DNA of 64,000 bases from Saposhnikovia divaricata (taxonomy: Eukaryota; Streptophyta; Magnoliopsida; Apiales; Apiaceae), in NCBI GenBank assembly GCA_036435485.1, contig CM071600.1, positions 50,961,546-51,025,545 of the forward strand, given 5' to 3'. Of this stretch, positions 1-11,215 are shown piece after piece (within the stretch, counting starts at the first letter, position 1; each line of letters opens with the position of its first letter). The notes under the pieces were generated by a model. That model was given only the letters and a program-made list of their open reading frames with translations. It made no database searches and was not told where the DNA came from. A program made the translations under genes and the position numbers.

Positions 1-345
1 GAGCTAGTTGGTTCACTTCAAGCGCATGAGCAGAGGATGAACCAGTATGATGATACGAGCCATTTGGAGAAAGCTTTACAAAGCAACATGTCTATCGGTG
101 AAAATTCTGGCACTAGCAGTTCTGTACGTGGCAGAGGCTTTAGAGGTAGCTACCAAGGTGGACGAGGACGTGGATGACAACCGTTCAATAGAGGCCAGAA
201 TTCTCAAGGTTATCATCCATCTGGCCGTGGTCAAAATTTTAGAGGTCGTGGAAGAGGCGGATTCCAACAACGAGTTGATAAATCTTAACTCCCTTTTTAC
301 CCTGGAAGAGCCCAGCATAAGTGTTGTCAGTTTTACAACCGCTGC
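1..345 (+). pseudogene. Ty1/copia gag C-terminal fragment
   Basis: Frame 1 from base 1 reads a gag tail rich in RGRG/GRGRGG repeats, followed by a degenerate zinc knuckle (CCQFYNRCH, 328-354). Stops TGA (175-177) and TAA (286-288) interrupt it. In the family this RGG-rich stretch precedes the CCHC knuckle that binds element RNA. It lies on + while the matching pol (682-3785) lies on -, and it breaks in the middle of the knuckle where an LTR in minus orientation begins. The rest of gag lies before the window. Non-functional. Confidence 0.7.
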
Positions 346-674
346 CATTTAACGTCTACAGGGACGGAGTTTAAAACTGGTTTACGAAATAACTGAAGGA
401 AATCAGTTATTTCAAAAGCTAGTAGAAATCGGCCAAGGGAAGATTTCTACTAAATTTTCTTTCTCTCACAAGAGCTTCAGCTCTTTCTTTCTATCTCTTT
501 TGGTGTGTAATTTTACAATGCATATGGGCAGCCTTTTATAGGCTCTAATTGATTACATCATTGCTTACATAAATTTAAAGATGACATATTCACTTACCTC
601 ATACATGTATGAACATGTGTGTTTTTATTTGACTTTGATGCATGAAGAGGAGAGTTTGATTTTGATTTATAACA
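343..674 (-). repeat. LTR of copia element B (minus orientation)
   Basis: On the minus strand the LTR starts with TGTTATAAATC at 674, directly after a purine-rich polypurine tract (675-690, GAGTTTGAGAGGGAG). A TATA box (CCTATAAAAGG on the minus strand) sits near 533-543. The far end, near 343, is placed only because it is the nearest TG next to the gag break, so it may be off by some tens of bases. Length is about 330 bp, ordinary for small copia LTRs. Confidence 0.6.
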
Positions 675-681
675 CTCCCTC

Positions 682-3600
682 TCAAACTCGACTTTTCATT
701 CCAAGCTTCTTTTTCATTTTATGGAACACCTCCGGCTTCAATGGCTTCGTGAAAATATCTTCTATATTTTCTTCGATCTTGCAGTGCATCAGCTCCACGA
801 TTTTATCATTCACCTGCTCTCGTATGAAATGATATTTAAAGTTAATGTGCTTGCTTCGACTATGAGAAACTGGATTCTTTGCAAGTGAGATAGCAGATTT
901 ATTATCCACATAGATAGTAACCGGATATTCCTTTGCGAGATTTAACTCGCTCAATATGTAGCCTAGCCACATAGCTTGACATGCGCACGCTGTTGCTGCC
1001 ATATACTCCGCCTCACATGTTGAGAGAGCAATTGTCTGTTGCTTCTTTGATGACCATGAAAATATCGCTGAACCGATATGAAAAGCATATCCTGAAGTGC
1101 TTTTCCCATCATCCAAGTCACCACCATAATCACTGTCTGAGTAGCCAACTAATTTTGAATTTTGAGAATGCGTGTAGAATATACCATGATTAAGTGTACC
1201 TTTTATGTACCTCAAAATTCTTTTAGCTGCCATGAAGTGATCTTGCTTCGGCTTCTCCATGTACCTACTAACCAGTCCAACTGCATACATAATATCCGGA
1301 CGAGTGAAAGTTAGGTACCTCAGACTTCCAACCAAACTTTTGAACAATGTCGGATTTACCGACTCTCTCGTTGAATCATTTTTTAGCTTTATGCTCGTTT
1401 CTGCGGGCGTGCTCACCGGCTTGCATTCTTCCATTCTAAACTTGCTTAAAATCTGCTCGACATATTTTTTCTGAGACATAAAAATCCCATCTTTGCTTTG
1501 CTTCACCTCAACTCCAAGAAAGTATGACATTTGACCAATATCTGTCATCTCAAATTCGTTAGTCATGACTTTCTTAAAATCATCAAACATACCAGGGTTG
1601 TTTCCGGTAAAGATCATGTCATCCACGTATAAGCACACGATCATAATATCTCCCCCTGAATTTGTTTTGGTGTAGAGTGCATGCTCGTATGGACTCTTTA
1701 CAAAACCATTCTTCTGAAAGTATTCATCAACCCTTGTGTTCCATGCTCTCGGGGCTTGTTCAACCCGTACAGTGCTTTCTTTAGTCTGTAGACTTTATTT
1801 TCTTGGCCTTTCTGAACATATCCAGGTGGTTGCTCGATGTAGACTTCTTCTTCAAGATAACCATTTAGGAATGCGGACTTCACATCCATCTGGTAGATCT
1901 TCCACTGGTTCTGAGCTGCAATTGCTGTAAGAAGTCTTATGGTATCAACTCTTGCAACTGGAGCAAATACCTCATCATAGTCAATCCCGTATCTTTGCTT
2001 GTAGCCTTTAGCCACTAGCCTTGCCTTGTATTTTTCCACTTCTCCATCTTGATTGGTCTTTGTCTTGTAGACCAATTTGACACCAATTGGTTTGTGTCCT
2101 TCTGGAAGACTTGTAAGCTCCCAAGTATCATTCTTCTTGATTGCACCAATTTCTTCATCCATGGCTTTGTTCCATTTGCTTTCTTCAGAAGCTTCCTCAA
2201 ATGTAACTGGATCACATTCAGCCATCAAACAAAATAAAGAATAATCAAAGGATGTCTGTACCGGACTTGTTGCTTCATAAATACTATCCAGACTCCGCAT
2301 TTTTCTTGGTGCTCCCCCTGAACTACTGCTACTGCTGCTTCCTGAACTCGATGGTGTTGAAGCAGGAGTTTGTTGATTCGGACTTTGTGGAGGAGTTGGA
2401 TCATCATCTCCGCCATCTTCTATGTTGGAGTCATCACCATCATCATCATCATCATCATTAAAGAATAAGCCTGCAACTTTTCTTTCTTCCTCGCTCCATC
2501 TCCAGTAATCAGATTCATCGAACTCAACATCTCGAGAAATGATTAATTTCATTGTCAGGGGATTATAGAGTCTGTACACCTTGCTTCTTTTGTCATATCC
2601 GGTAAAGATACACTTCTCGCCTTTGTCATCAAACTTCTTTCTTTTCTGATCGGGAACATGGGCATATGCAATACACCCAAATATTCTGAGATGCCCAACT
2701 GATGGTTTACTACCACTCCATGCTTCATTTGGAGTTTTGTTTCTGACACTTTTAGTTGGACAACGATTCAACAAATAAACTACACATAGAACGGCTTCAG
2801 CCCAAAAAGTTCTCGGCATATGTTTTGCTTTCACCATGCTCCTTGCCATGTCTAGAATGGTGCGATTCTTCCTTTCTGCAACACCATTTTGTTGTGGAGT
2901 GTATGCCGTTGTCAATTGATGATTGATTCCATGTGCCCTGCAAAAACTTCTGAACAAGTTTGAAGTGTATTCGCCTCCTCTGTCTGATCGGAGTACCTTC
3001 AAATAATGACCACTCTTTTTTTCTGCCAAAGCTTTGAACTCCTTGAATTTATCAAGAGCCTCCGCCTTTTCTTTAATGATATACACCCAACTTTTCCTAC
3101 TAAAATCATCAATAAAAGTTAGGTAATACCTATTTCCGCCAAGTGAGGGAATATCAAATGGACCAGCAATATCAGTGTGAACAATTTCCAATGGCCTTCT
3201 AGCTCGCCATGATTTTCCAACTGGAAAGCTTTGTCGATGTTGCATTCCTTTAACACAAGCTTCACACAACTGATTTGGTTCGTTGATTGCTGGTAAACCG
3301 TCCACCATCTTTGTCCTTGACAATAACTTTAGACCAGAAAATCCAAGATGACCAAATCTTAAGTGCCATAACCATGAGTCATTTTTAATGACTGACTTCA
3401 AGCACTTCTGCACACTCGTCTGCATATCCAGAGTGAATATACGATTCCTGGACATCTCTACATTTGCAATCAATTCTCGATCCTTATTTCTGATGATAAG
3501 AGAATTATCCTGCATCTATATGTTATATATCCTTTCTCCACAAGTTGGCCAAGACTGATGATATTACTTTTCAAAGCAGGTATATAATAAACATCCTTTA

Positions 3601-3785
3601 TATACTTTTTATCACCTCTCTTTGTCACAATCGTAACAGTACCTTTCCCTTTGACTGGAATTTTTGATGAGTCGCCAAAAGTAACTTCTCCACTGATGGT
3701 GTTGTCTATCTCTGTAAATAATTCCTTATGGTCACACATGTGATTGCTGGCTCCCGAATCAAGATACCATGTATTCGTCTTGCCT
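682..3785 (-). pseudogene. Ty1/copia pol polyprotein, frameshifted
   Basis: Read on the minus strand from 3785 the order is protease (LDSGASNHMC), GAG-pre-integrase (LWHLRFGHLG), integrase core (HTDIAGPF, FIDDFSRKSW, NGVAERKNR), reverse transcriptase (QMDVKSAFLNG, CLYVDDM) and RNase H (ALSTCEAEYMAAT, DNKSAISLAKNP). The order protease-integrase-RT-RNase H defines Ty1/copia. At least two frame breaks are visible: near 3515-3530 after the protease, and near 1740, where an extra GA splits the RT in GLNKPRAWNTR. A (GAT)n/aspartate run lies near 2430-2460. Dead element; the gag part is on the opposite strand. Confidence 0.85.
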
Positions 3786-3863
3786 TCATCATATGCATTG
3801 TAAAATTACACACCAAAAGAGATAGAAAGAAAGAGCTGAAGCTCTTGTGAGAGAAAGAAAGAA
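3785..3863 (+). repeat. Inverted partial LTR copy of element B
   Basis: The stretch from ATATGCATTGTAAAATTACA to the end of a GAGAGAAAGAAA run is the reverse complement of 464-525, inside the minus-strand LTR. The copy begins about where transcription would start (just downstream of the TATA box) and stops after roughly 75 bases, so it looks like an R/U5 fragment, not a whole LTR. The join to pol lies in a shared CATATGCA word. Confidence 0.7.
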
Positions 3864-4790
3864 ATTGTAATTTCTTATTATATATACATACACGTTTCCA
3901 ACAGATGTAATCTTCTAGTGGTAGCACTGGCAGAATATAATAAGCTCATCATTGTAAGAAATTAGAAGTTCATTAATGATGGAATAAGCCAATAACTTGA
4001 CGTAAACCTGTTGACTTTTAATCAGGTGACCCGGACAAAACGTATCAACTGGTCTTTCGACATTACTTGATGCATCCATTTGATACCTCCTGATATTCAT
4101 TGGAACCTCTTGGAAGAAAAAAGTTGAGATTTTTAAAAACGATACAATGGTGTTCAACCTTAAGTTTCCCATGACTGTTGGTTTGTTTTCCATCAAGGAG
4201 GAGCAACAAAAAAGCTTTGATACACTACTTCGCAAATCGAACTGCAAAACATACAGGTACTCAATAGTTAAGATGGACGTTGCGAAAACTTTAACAACCA
4301 AAATTCTCAATATAACCAACATGTTGAACAAAACCATCATCTGCGCACTTATAGAATGTGAGGACTTCCTCCGGCTACATTGCAAGATTGTGCACACATT
4401 CTAGGTACTTAACTATAACAGTTAAAATGTATTCAACTTATAATGCAACAACTTTCATACTTATAACAGTTAAAAAAATGATCACCATAGTTAGTACACC
4501 ATACCAAAAATGACTACAGAGTGCAGTGCGTATGCCGAAGTTTAAGTAGTCAAGTGGTGTGATAAAGAACTTGCTGCAAAGGTCAGAACAAATTGTTTCA
4601 AATGTCAGAAGTGTTAGCATAGCATAGCAGTGGAAACAAATAATGGAATTGAAATAAAAAGTAATAAGGAAACTAAATCAATATTGCACAAAATCATTAT
4701 AAACAAAAAATTTAATATCCAATCTCATTGCAAAATCTTAACATAAATCAAAAAACATATAACCCAAGTACATTAATTAGTTAAATAACA

Positions 4791-4814
4791 ATATATATAT
4801 ATATATATATATAT
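4791..4814. repeat. (AT)12 microsatellite
   Basis: Uninterrupted AT dinucleotide run in intergenic DNA. Confidence 0.95.
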
Positions 4815-5602
4815 CAAAAACCAAGATGGTAAAACATCACAAATACCCAAAAGTAAGTAGAAAGCTCGACGAAGGATCTGCGTCCGAATTCAGATTTGGA
4901 CTGGACAAAACCTCTAAAAGAAATTAAAAAAATAATAAGTAAAACAATAAAGGATGAAAATACAAACAAATGGATGCATTAAATTGAACACATATCGCCA
5001 CTCTGAACGAAGGAGGATGCAATTGATAATGGAATGAAGAATTAACAAAGAAATAAAATAAAGAGAGAAGAGAATAGATTTTGTAGATCAAAATTCAAAG
5101 AGAATAAGATGAAAATCATGTGGTAAGATATTAGATGATTTACATTCAAAATAGATGGTAACCTAATTAATACGGTTATGAATTTGAAACTCAAAGATGG
5201 ATTGAAAAGTAGTAAGATGAAACAATTTAAATTTTAAAACTGATATGATTTGTTATTAGTATAGTTCATAGAATTTTCTCGTATTAGTCTACTTTACGTA
5301 TTTCGATCTATTTAAGATGTTATAGTTTCAAAATATTATTAGATTCTGAACCGCGAAAGTTATATTTTTAGTTATGTTTGGTCAGTGTAAGAAGAATAAC
5401 CGACTGAAAGCTATAAGTAAGAGTTAATTAAATGCCAATTATTACCACAATAATCTTGTTGTATTGAAATACATGAGAAAACAGCTGGATTATTTATTTT
5501 GGGTAGAGGAAGAATTAAATATTATATTATTTCTAATTTAATATTTTAAGAAATAATGTAATGTGACGAAAATGTAATAAGTCATATAGTTCTGCTAATA
5601 AA

Positions 5603-5654
5603 ATCTCAGCGCATATTTCCAATTTTGGATCTCAGCGCACGTTTCCAATTTTGA
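5603..5654. repeat. Tandem repeat, 26-bp unit, two copies
   Basis: Two adjacent units each start ATCTCAGCGCA and end TTTCCAATTTTG; they differ at about three positions. Confidence 0.85.
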
Positions 5655-6259
5655 ATCCTTTTCTCCGACCAATTTCGGAGAACAAGGAGAATAACAAATA
5701 TATTCTAATAGTTGTGCACGTTCAAAATAAATATGTGATGTGTGCTTTTCTAAGATCATGGTATTTGACCATCGCAGATGTATCCTTTCAATAGCAAATT
5801 GACCATAACAAAATCTTTTCTTCAAATACATTGCACTATATATCTATTCTCAGAAGTGAACTTTCAAAACCCCAAGGTAATATCTCAAATTTCAAGACAA
5901 TCCATATTTAGACATGTACAAATTCAACAAAATACACGAGTAACTAAAATTAAAGTGTCATAACCAATAACGGGTTTTTAAAATGAGATGTGTTAATGTA
6001 TGCACCGAATGAATTATGTTGTAAAAGTTCATATGTACAATAAAATTCAATCTATGACAATAGACATAAGTACGATAATGAAGCATCCCGAATATCATTT
6101 TAATTTGAGGTAACACCAAAATGATAGCCAAAAAATAAAAAAATACACATACCACATCCGTGATCATAAGACTTTGTATATATCAGCAATTTTCGAGTTT
6201 ATTAGTCTCACACCGGGTTGAAACTCGCATTGGAGTTTAAAATTCAAGTAAAATTGGTA

Positions 6260-6571
6260 TATTACTATCTTATATATGGTTGTAAAACTCATTTTGTATG
6301 AAGTTAATAACTTAGCATATTACGAAAATGCTACAAAAATAAAGTGCGAGGGACAATAGATATCAAAACCATATTGACATTTTTTTACCAAATCCAAATC
6401 CCATATGTAAATTATTTCTTATTTTTAATATTTTAATCTATTTTGTTAATCAATCTATAAATTACCCGATGATAATAGGATTAACCGATATAGTGCAAAT
6501 ATACTTAAAATAAAATATTATATTGATATCGAGTATAAATATGTTTTACACCTTATTTATCATTTTTTGTA
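6260..6571 (+). repeat. Dispersed repeat R1, copy A
   Basis: About 310 bp nearly identical to 7201-7512, including CGAGGGACAATAGATATCAA and TAGGATTAACCGATATAGTG. Its 3' half recurs inverted at 8216-8385. No coding content. It may be part of a non-autonomous DNA transposon. Confidence 0.8.
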
Positions 6572-7026
6572 TTCTGGTCATTCGACTAATATAGACATAA
6601 TTGTTAAAAGAGAGAAATATTATAATAAATTTTTATATATCTATTTTTACTTCCGCCCGTTTACCTACTTGAGATAACTTCTACTAATTTTCCGTCACCT
6701 ACCGCCTCACTTCGATTTTGTTTTTACCAATTTTCGGCCACCTCAGTACCTTTCATACATAAAATAAAATATTATAATGATACCGAGTAAAAATATGTTA
6801 TACGCTTCATTCATCAATGTAACAATTTAATAATAAACATAATCTGGCCATTTGACTAATATATAGATATAATTGTTAAAAAAGAGAAATATTATAATAA
6901 AATTTTATAGATCTATTTTCACTTCCGCCCGTTTACCTACTTGACATAGACGTCTACTTATTTTCTGTACCTCCTAACTTTGATTTTTTGTTTGACCAAT
7001 TTTCAGCCACTCAGTACCTTTCTTAA
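6571..7026 (+). repeat. Tandemly duplicated unit R2 (about 270-bp period)
   Basis: 6571-6768 and 6841-7026 are diverged copies sharing CTTCCGCCCGTTTACCTACTTGA and CTCAGTACCTTTC. Between them (6763-6840) is a diverged copy of the R1 end (GAGTAAAAATATGTTATAC). The tract is therefore an R1-end/R2 duplication. Confidence 0.75.
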
Positions 7027-7200
7027 TTCTGACTTCGACGACATCATATTTGTCAATTTATATTTTCCTTCCCCGACTACCATTTTTTACAATTATATGT
7101 GAAAATATTTTAATTATTTTATCCCTAATAAATCATAAAAATAAACGTGAGCATAAATTTATGAGTATATGAATGGCATAAATTATTAAAATTAGTAAAA

Positions 7201-7512
7201 ATTACTATCTTATTTATGATTGCAAAACTCATTTTGTATGAAGTTAATAACATTAGCATATCACGAAAATGCTGCAAAAATAAAGTGCGAGGGACAATAG
7301 ATATCAAAACCATATTGACATTTTTTTACCAAATCCAAATCCCATATGTAAATTATTTCTTATTTTTAATATTTTAATCTATTTTATTAATCAATCTATA
7401 AATTACCCTATGATAATAGGATTAACCGATATAGTGCAAATATACTTAAAATAAAATATTATACTGATATCGAGTATAAATATGTTTTACACCTTATTTA
7501 TCATTTTTTGTA
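7201..7512 (+). repeat. Dispersed repeat R1, copy B
   Basis: Direct repeat of 6260-6571 with few differences (for example TTACGAAAATGCTAC against TCACGAAAATGCTGC). Confidence 0.8.
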
Positions 7513-8215
7513 TGATTGGAGAGAGAAAAGATGAACAAACTTAAGGTTGTTAAAGACGAAAGAGAGGTGGTCGGGTAAGATAAATGTGCATATATGATGT
7601 CGTTAGAGGAAAGAGCGGATCTCAGAGGTATAATGAGGTGGCTGGATAGTGATCGAAAAAAGGCCGAAGTGAGAATGCACATGATCAATAATAAATTGGA
7701 GTAGATATGAGGTAGACATATGAGTAGAAGAGAAAATAGATATTCAAAAAATGTTGTGGCTAAGATTGAAAGTAGTTAAAAGAACTACTATCGTGGTAAT
7801 TCTTTTAGGATTTTACTGAAAAACAAACTAAAGGACACTATTATCGTGGTAATACTTGGTAACTAACGATTAACTCTTCTTGTATACCAATTTTGTTGGT
7901 TATCCTTCTCACATTTAACAAGCATCACTATAAATATGATCCTCGAAATTTAGAGTGTGCTAATAATTTGAATTAAGAACGATTATTAACAATTGAATCT
8001 TAGTAAACCGTTGCACGTGAAAGGTAAAACACACTGACAAGAGGAAATAACCCCATAGCAAATTTGAAAAATATTAGTTAGTGGGATGGATTTTATTTGT
8101 AATTGAGTAAGGGTAAATAAGTAAAATCAACAGGTACCGTACCGACCGACCAACCAAACTTTTAATATTTCGGCTTTTATATAATAGTATAGATTTTAAT
8201 CGAATGGCTATAATA

Positions 8216-8385
8216 TGTTGATTACTAAATTAATACAAAAAATGATAAATAAAGTGTATAACATATTTTTACTCGATATCAGTATAATATTCGATTTTAT
8301 CTTAATTATTTTTACATTATATCGGTTAATCCTATTAGCATCGGGTAATTTATAGATTGACTAATAAAAAGATTAAAATACCCGT
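8216..8385 (-). repeat. Dispersed repeat R1, inverted partial copy C
   Basis: The reverse complement matches the 3' part of R1, for example GGTTAATCCTATTAGCATCGG against the R1 stretch near 6465-6500. Together with copies A and B it gives the region inverted-repeat ends. Confidence 0.7.
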
Positions 8386-8464
8386 CGGTGTAAAGCAAGT
8401 CATGGTATCTAAGATTGACTAATTTATAGATTGACTAATAAAAAGATTAAAATACCCGTTGGTG
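8347..8464. repeat. Short tandem duplication (44-bp word, 74-bp period)
   Basis: The stretch from AATTTATAGATTGACTAATA to ACCCGTCGGTG at 8347-8390 recurs at 8421-8464 with one visible change (CGTCGG to CGTTGG). Confidence 0.85.
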
Positions 8465-8963
8465 CAGGTTGAGATGTAAATTAGATTTGAATGTGTGGTT
8501 ATGATTAGTTTTTGATTCTCATATCTGTAAATTACGTAGTGTTTAATCATTCCAAGTTATGTTTTTTAAATCGTTAAATGTGATTGTATTGTTATGATCA
8601 TATATGAAATTCAGGTAAGAAATTTGAGTTATTACTTGTGTCCATAAAAAATATCACACTAATGATGTATAGTGTTTCAAAAATTAAAAATTGTTTATTT
8701 AAAAAAAATTAAAACAACAACATTTTATGAATTTAAATGGTGCGGGCTTTCATGCTAGTTCCCCTATTATATATAGAAGAAGATTTTTAGTAAAAGGCTA
8801 ACAAATTAATATTCAATTCAATTAATAATAATTAATATTCTGAAGGGGGCCTTGTGTTGAATTTGATTTTGAATTAAATTTTATAAGCCTAGTTTCAATA
8901 CGAAGATAAATTATACACTAATCTAAATACGGACTCCAATTAGATATGGATACGGACTCCAAT

Positions 8964-8998
8964 TATATATAGACCCACCCCCACCCCCACCCCCACCC
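8964..8998 (+). promoter_or_regulatory. TATA-like motif and C-rich tract upstream of the F-box gene
   Basis: TATATATAG (about 8964-8972) is followed at once by a run of C3-C5 blocks separated by single A (8974-8998). The run ends 50 bases before the F-box start codon. The minus strand has five G-blocks and could form a G-quadruplex. TATA spacing puts transcription start in or just after the tract. A TACGGACTCCAATTA word is also duplicated just upstream (8930, 8951). Confidence 0.5.
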
Positions 8999-9048
8999 AA
9001 ACCAATATTATCGTCGTGGCAGAATAGAAACTACAGTAACAGTGGGGG

Positions 9049-10254
9049 ATGAAGAGGTGCCGAAGAGGAGAAGAAGATGAGAATGATACCTCCAAAAAGA
9101 AATCTAAATTTATTGAACAGTGTTCAACTAAATTGAATAGATCATGGTCAGATCTTGATCTAGATTTGCTTGGAGAAATTAAGAAGAAGCTTTACGGGGC
9201 CGATTATATTCGATTCAGTAGTGTTTGCAAGAGCTGGAAAGCTGCTCAACATGGAACAAGACCAGCTGATGTGTTGCCCTGGTTAATGTTCATTCATAGG
9301 GACGACGAGGATGTTGGTAACATCAATTATCATCTGTTTGAACCTTCAGTTCCTCATTCAGGTCCCGTTTTCTCTGATACTCTACACCTTGATCCATTAG
9401 TTTTCGATGTTTCTCGTATTTCTATTGTTTATCGAGATGGATGTTTGTTAATATCTATGCCTAATATACAAGCTACTGCCTCCTGCTTCTTGTTGTTCAC
9501 TCTGCTAACTAAAAAAGCCTTTCCAATTCCTCCGCTTCGCTATCGTCAAGATTATAGGGAAGATTATAGGACAAGTATTTGTAAGATGTTTACAGTTGTT
9601 TCCACTAATCCTACTTCTCCGGATTGCGTCTTTTTAGCTTTTCATTACATTAACGATTATGTGTGCCACGTTAGTACTTTTAGACATGGTGATGCAGATT
9701 GGAATACTACTGAATGTGGTGGACGTTGTGTTCCGTGTACTAAGGATTTTGTCTTTTTCAACGGAATTTTCTATTTTCTACTGTCGGGTGAGCTACTTGG
9801 ATATGTTGACACTACTGCCCATAGGTCACAAGTATTTTGTATTATTTTACAAGGTGCGATTGATTTATGCCATTTTCATAAATTCTTTGGGTTAGACGGG
9901 GAGCTCATGGTTGAGTGTTATGATGCAAAAGCTCGTAGATTTTGCATTAGAAGGCTTGATTGGTCACATAAAGTTTGTGATTGGTCACATAAAGTTTGGG
10001 TTCCTCTAGACAGTTTGCGAAATCGATCTCTGTTTCTTAGTAGCCACTCTGTTTATGTGGATGCAATAAATTATTATGGAGTTTCAGCCAACAAAATCTA
10101 TGTCCAAAGAGATAGGTTCTGCAATGTTTATTTCTTAAAGAATGGTGGCCAAATGTTGAAATGTAATTTATCTGGACTTAGAAACTTGGATGGTCTACAT
10201 TATGATATGGAACATTCTGTCTGGGTTGAACCTCATGTTTTTCTTCCAAAATAG
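9049..10254 (+). CDS. F-box protein with DUF295-type C-terminus
   Basis: A 401-residue single-exon open frame starting at ATG 9049. Residues about 31-70 form an F-box (WSDLDLDLLGEIKKKL, then IRFSSVCKSWKAA), the part that binds SKP1 in SCF ubiquitin ligases. The rest matches the plant DUF295/KIB-like layout, a presumed beta-propeller that recruits substrate (WLMFIHRD near 79, CFLLFTLLTKKAFPIPPL near 146-165, GLHYDMEHSVWVEP near the end). The basic N-terminus (KKKSK) could be a nuclear signal; that is inference. An exact 21-bp tandem duplication (9958-9999) repeats DWSHKV in frame at residues 304-317. Such genes form large, fast-evolving plant families, so no substrate can be named. No frame break is seen. 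Confidence 0.85.
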   Translation: MKRCRRGEEDENDTSKKKSKFIEQCSTKLNRSWSDLDLDLLGEIKKKLYGADYIRFSSVCKSWKAAQHGTRPADVLPWLMFIHRDDEDVGNINYHLFEPSVPHSGPVFSDTLHLDPLVFDVSRISIVYRDGCLLISMPNIQATASCFLLFTLLTKKAFPIPPLRYRQDYREDYRTSICKMFTVVSTNPTSPDCVFLAFHYINDYVCHVSTFRHGDADWNTTECGGRCVPCTKDFVFFNGIFYFLLSGELLGYVDTTAHRSQVFCIILQGAIDLCHFHKFFGLDGELMVECYDAKARRFCIRRLDWSHKVCDWSHKVWVPLDSLRNRSLFLSSHSVYVDAINYYGVSANKIYVQRDRFCNVYFLKNGGQMLKCNLSGLRNLDGLHYDMEHSVWVEPHVFLPK

Positions 10255-10352
10255 TGTACCAGCCTTGACGAGTGGAGGATTAAATTCTCGTGCCCCAGTT
10301 GAAGAGGTGGCTAATAAGGGATGTATGCAAGTCATTCTTAGATTATGTAAGT

Positions 10353-11215
10353 ATGTGACAGTCACCTCCGGCGGTGGCTTTTCCACCGGCCGGAGGCCTC
10401 TTGTTTCTGTTTTTCTTTGATTTCCCTTCACTCTCTCCCTCTCCTCTTCCTCTCCTCCCTCATCTTGTTTTTAGTTCTTTTCATTCAATAAATCGAGCTT
10501 TAAGCCTTGAAAATTCCTTTCGAATTTTCTCAGATCTGATTCGAATTAGAGCTCGTTTTTGCAAATAAACACAATTCTTAGATTCAAAATCTCTTGCTTA
10601 ACATCATATCAAAATTTGGTGTAAATCCGAGATCTTTGACTTCTTGAATTTGTATCGCTTTGAGGCGAAGTCATGCATTATGCGTCGTGTATTGTCTGTC
10701 ATATTGTTAGTTGTATCGCTCTGTGCAAGTGCTCCCTTTGCTACGTTATTGAAAATGAATTATATGGTTTCTTTGGAGATCTGGATTTACCGCATCGTTG
10801 ATTCTTTCGGCATGTCTATAGCTGGTTTCCGGCATGCAGATAGCTAGGGTACGGTTGGGACGGTGGTGAAAATCGCATGTGCTCACCTTTCACAACAAAA
10901 GTTTGTTCATAATATGAGGCCTTTGCTACCTCTATCTGAACACTGCTATATCCACGGAATTATTGTGAGGGTCAATTGTGAAGCTACTGGTTTCAGGAAT
11001 GATGCAGGCTGGATTGCTCGGACGGCCATGCAAGTCATTTTTAATTTTAATAATATTTGTATTCAGATGTTTAAATAATCCGGAAACAAAGCGGCTAATT
11101 ATTTAGCTCGTTCATTTGTTTTTCAACCTGGTTGTATGGTCAGTTGGGGAGTTGTCTCGACTGAGTCTCTTTCAAGTTATTAATGAAGTCTACATTAAAT
11201 TTGGCAAAAAAAAGA
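10353..11215 (+). mobile_element. Truncated LINE-like (non-LTR) retroelement remnant
   Basis: After the F-box stop the sequence changes to a C/T-rich leader (10353-10480), including a CCTCCGGCGG/CCGGCCGGAGG fold-back. Further on are degraded pieces resembling the RNase H-like (RVT_3) C-terminus of plant LINEs: VRVNCEATGFRNDAGWIART (about 10968-11027) and NKAANYLAR...SWGVVSTESL (11085-11167). It ends in an A-rich tail (AAAAAAAAG, 11206-11214). The reverse transcriptase is missing, so this is an internally deleted copy. A weak AAGTAYGT word flanks both ends and could be a target duplication. It could instead be a degraded host RVT_3 gene. Confidence 0.45.

Larger units (their letters stand above)
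3866..6240. other. AT-rich intergenic DNA, no gene recognised
   Basis: No supported gene. The minus-strand open frame at 3915-4397 has no recognisable domain. Small features are an (AT)12 microsatellite (4791-4814) and a two-copy 26-bp tandem repeat with ATCTCAGCGCA (5603-5654). This is probably decayed transposon sequence. Confidence 0.6.

Noticed and set aside
3915..4397. 160-residue minus-strand open frame as a gene
   Set aside because: No recognisable domain, odd composition, and next to a decayed transposon; likely chance.
8740..8760. GTGCGGGCTTTCATGCTAGT as a Helitron 3' end (CTAG before T)
   Set aside because: No matching GC hairpin is seen just before CTAG, and no 5' TC end or helicase could be located.
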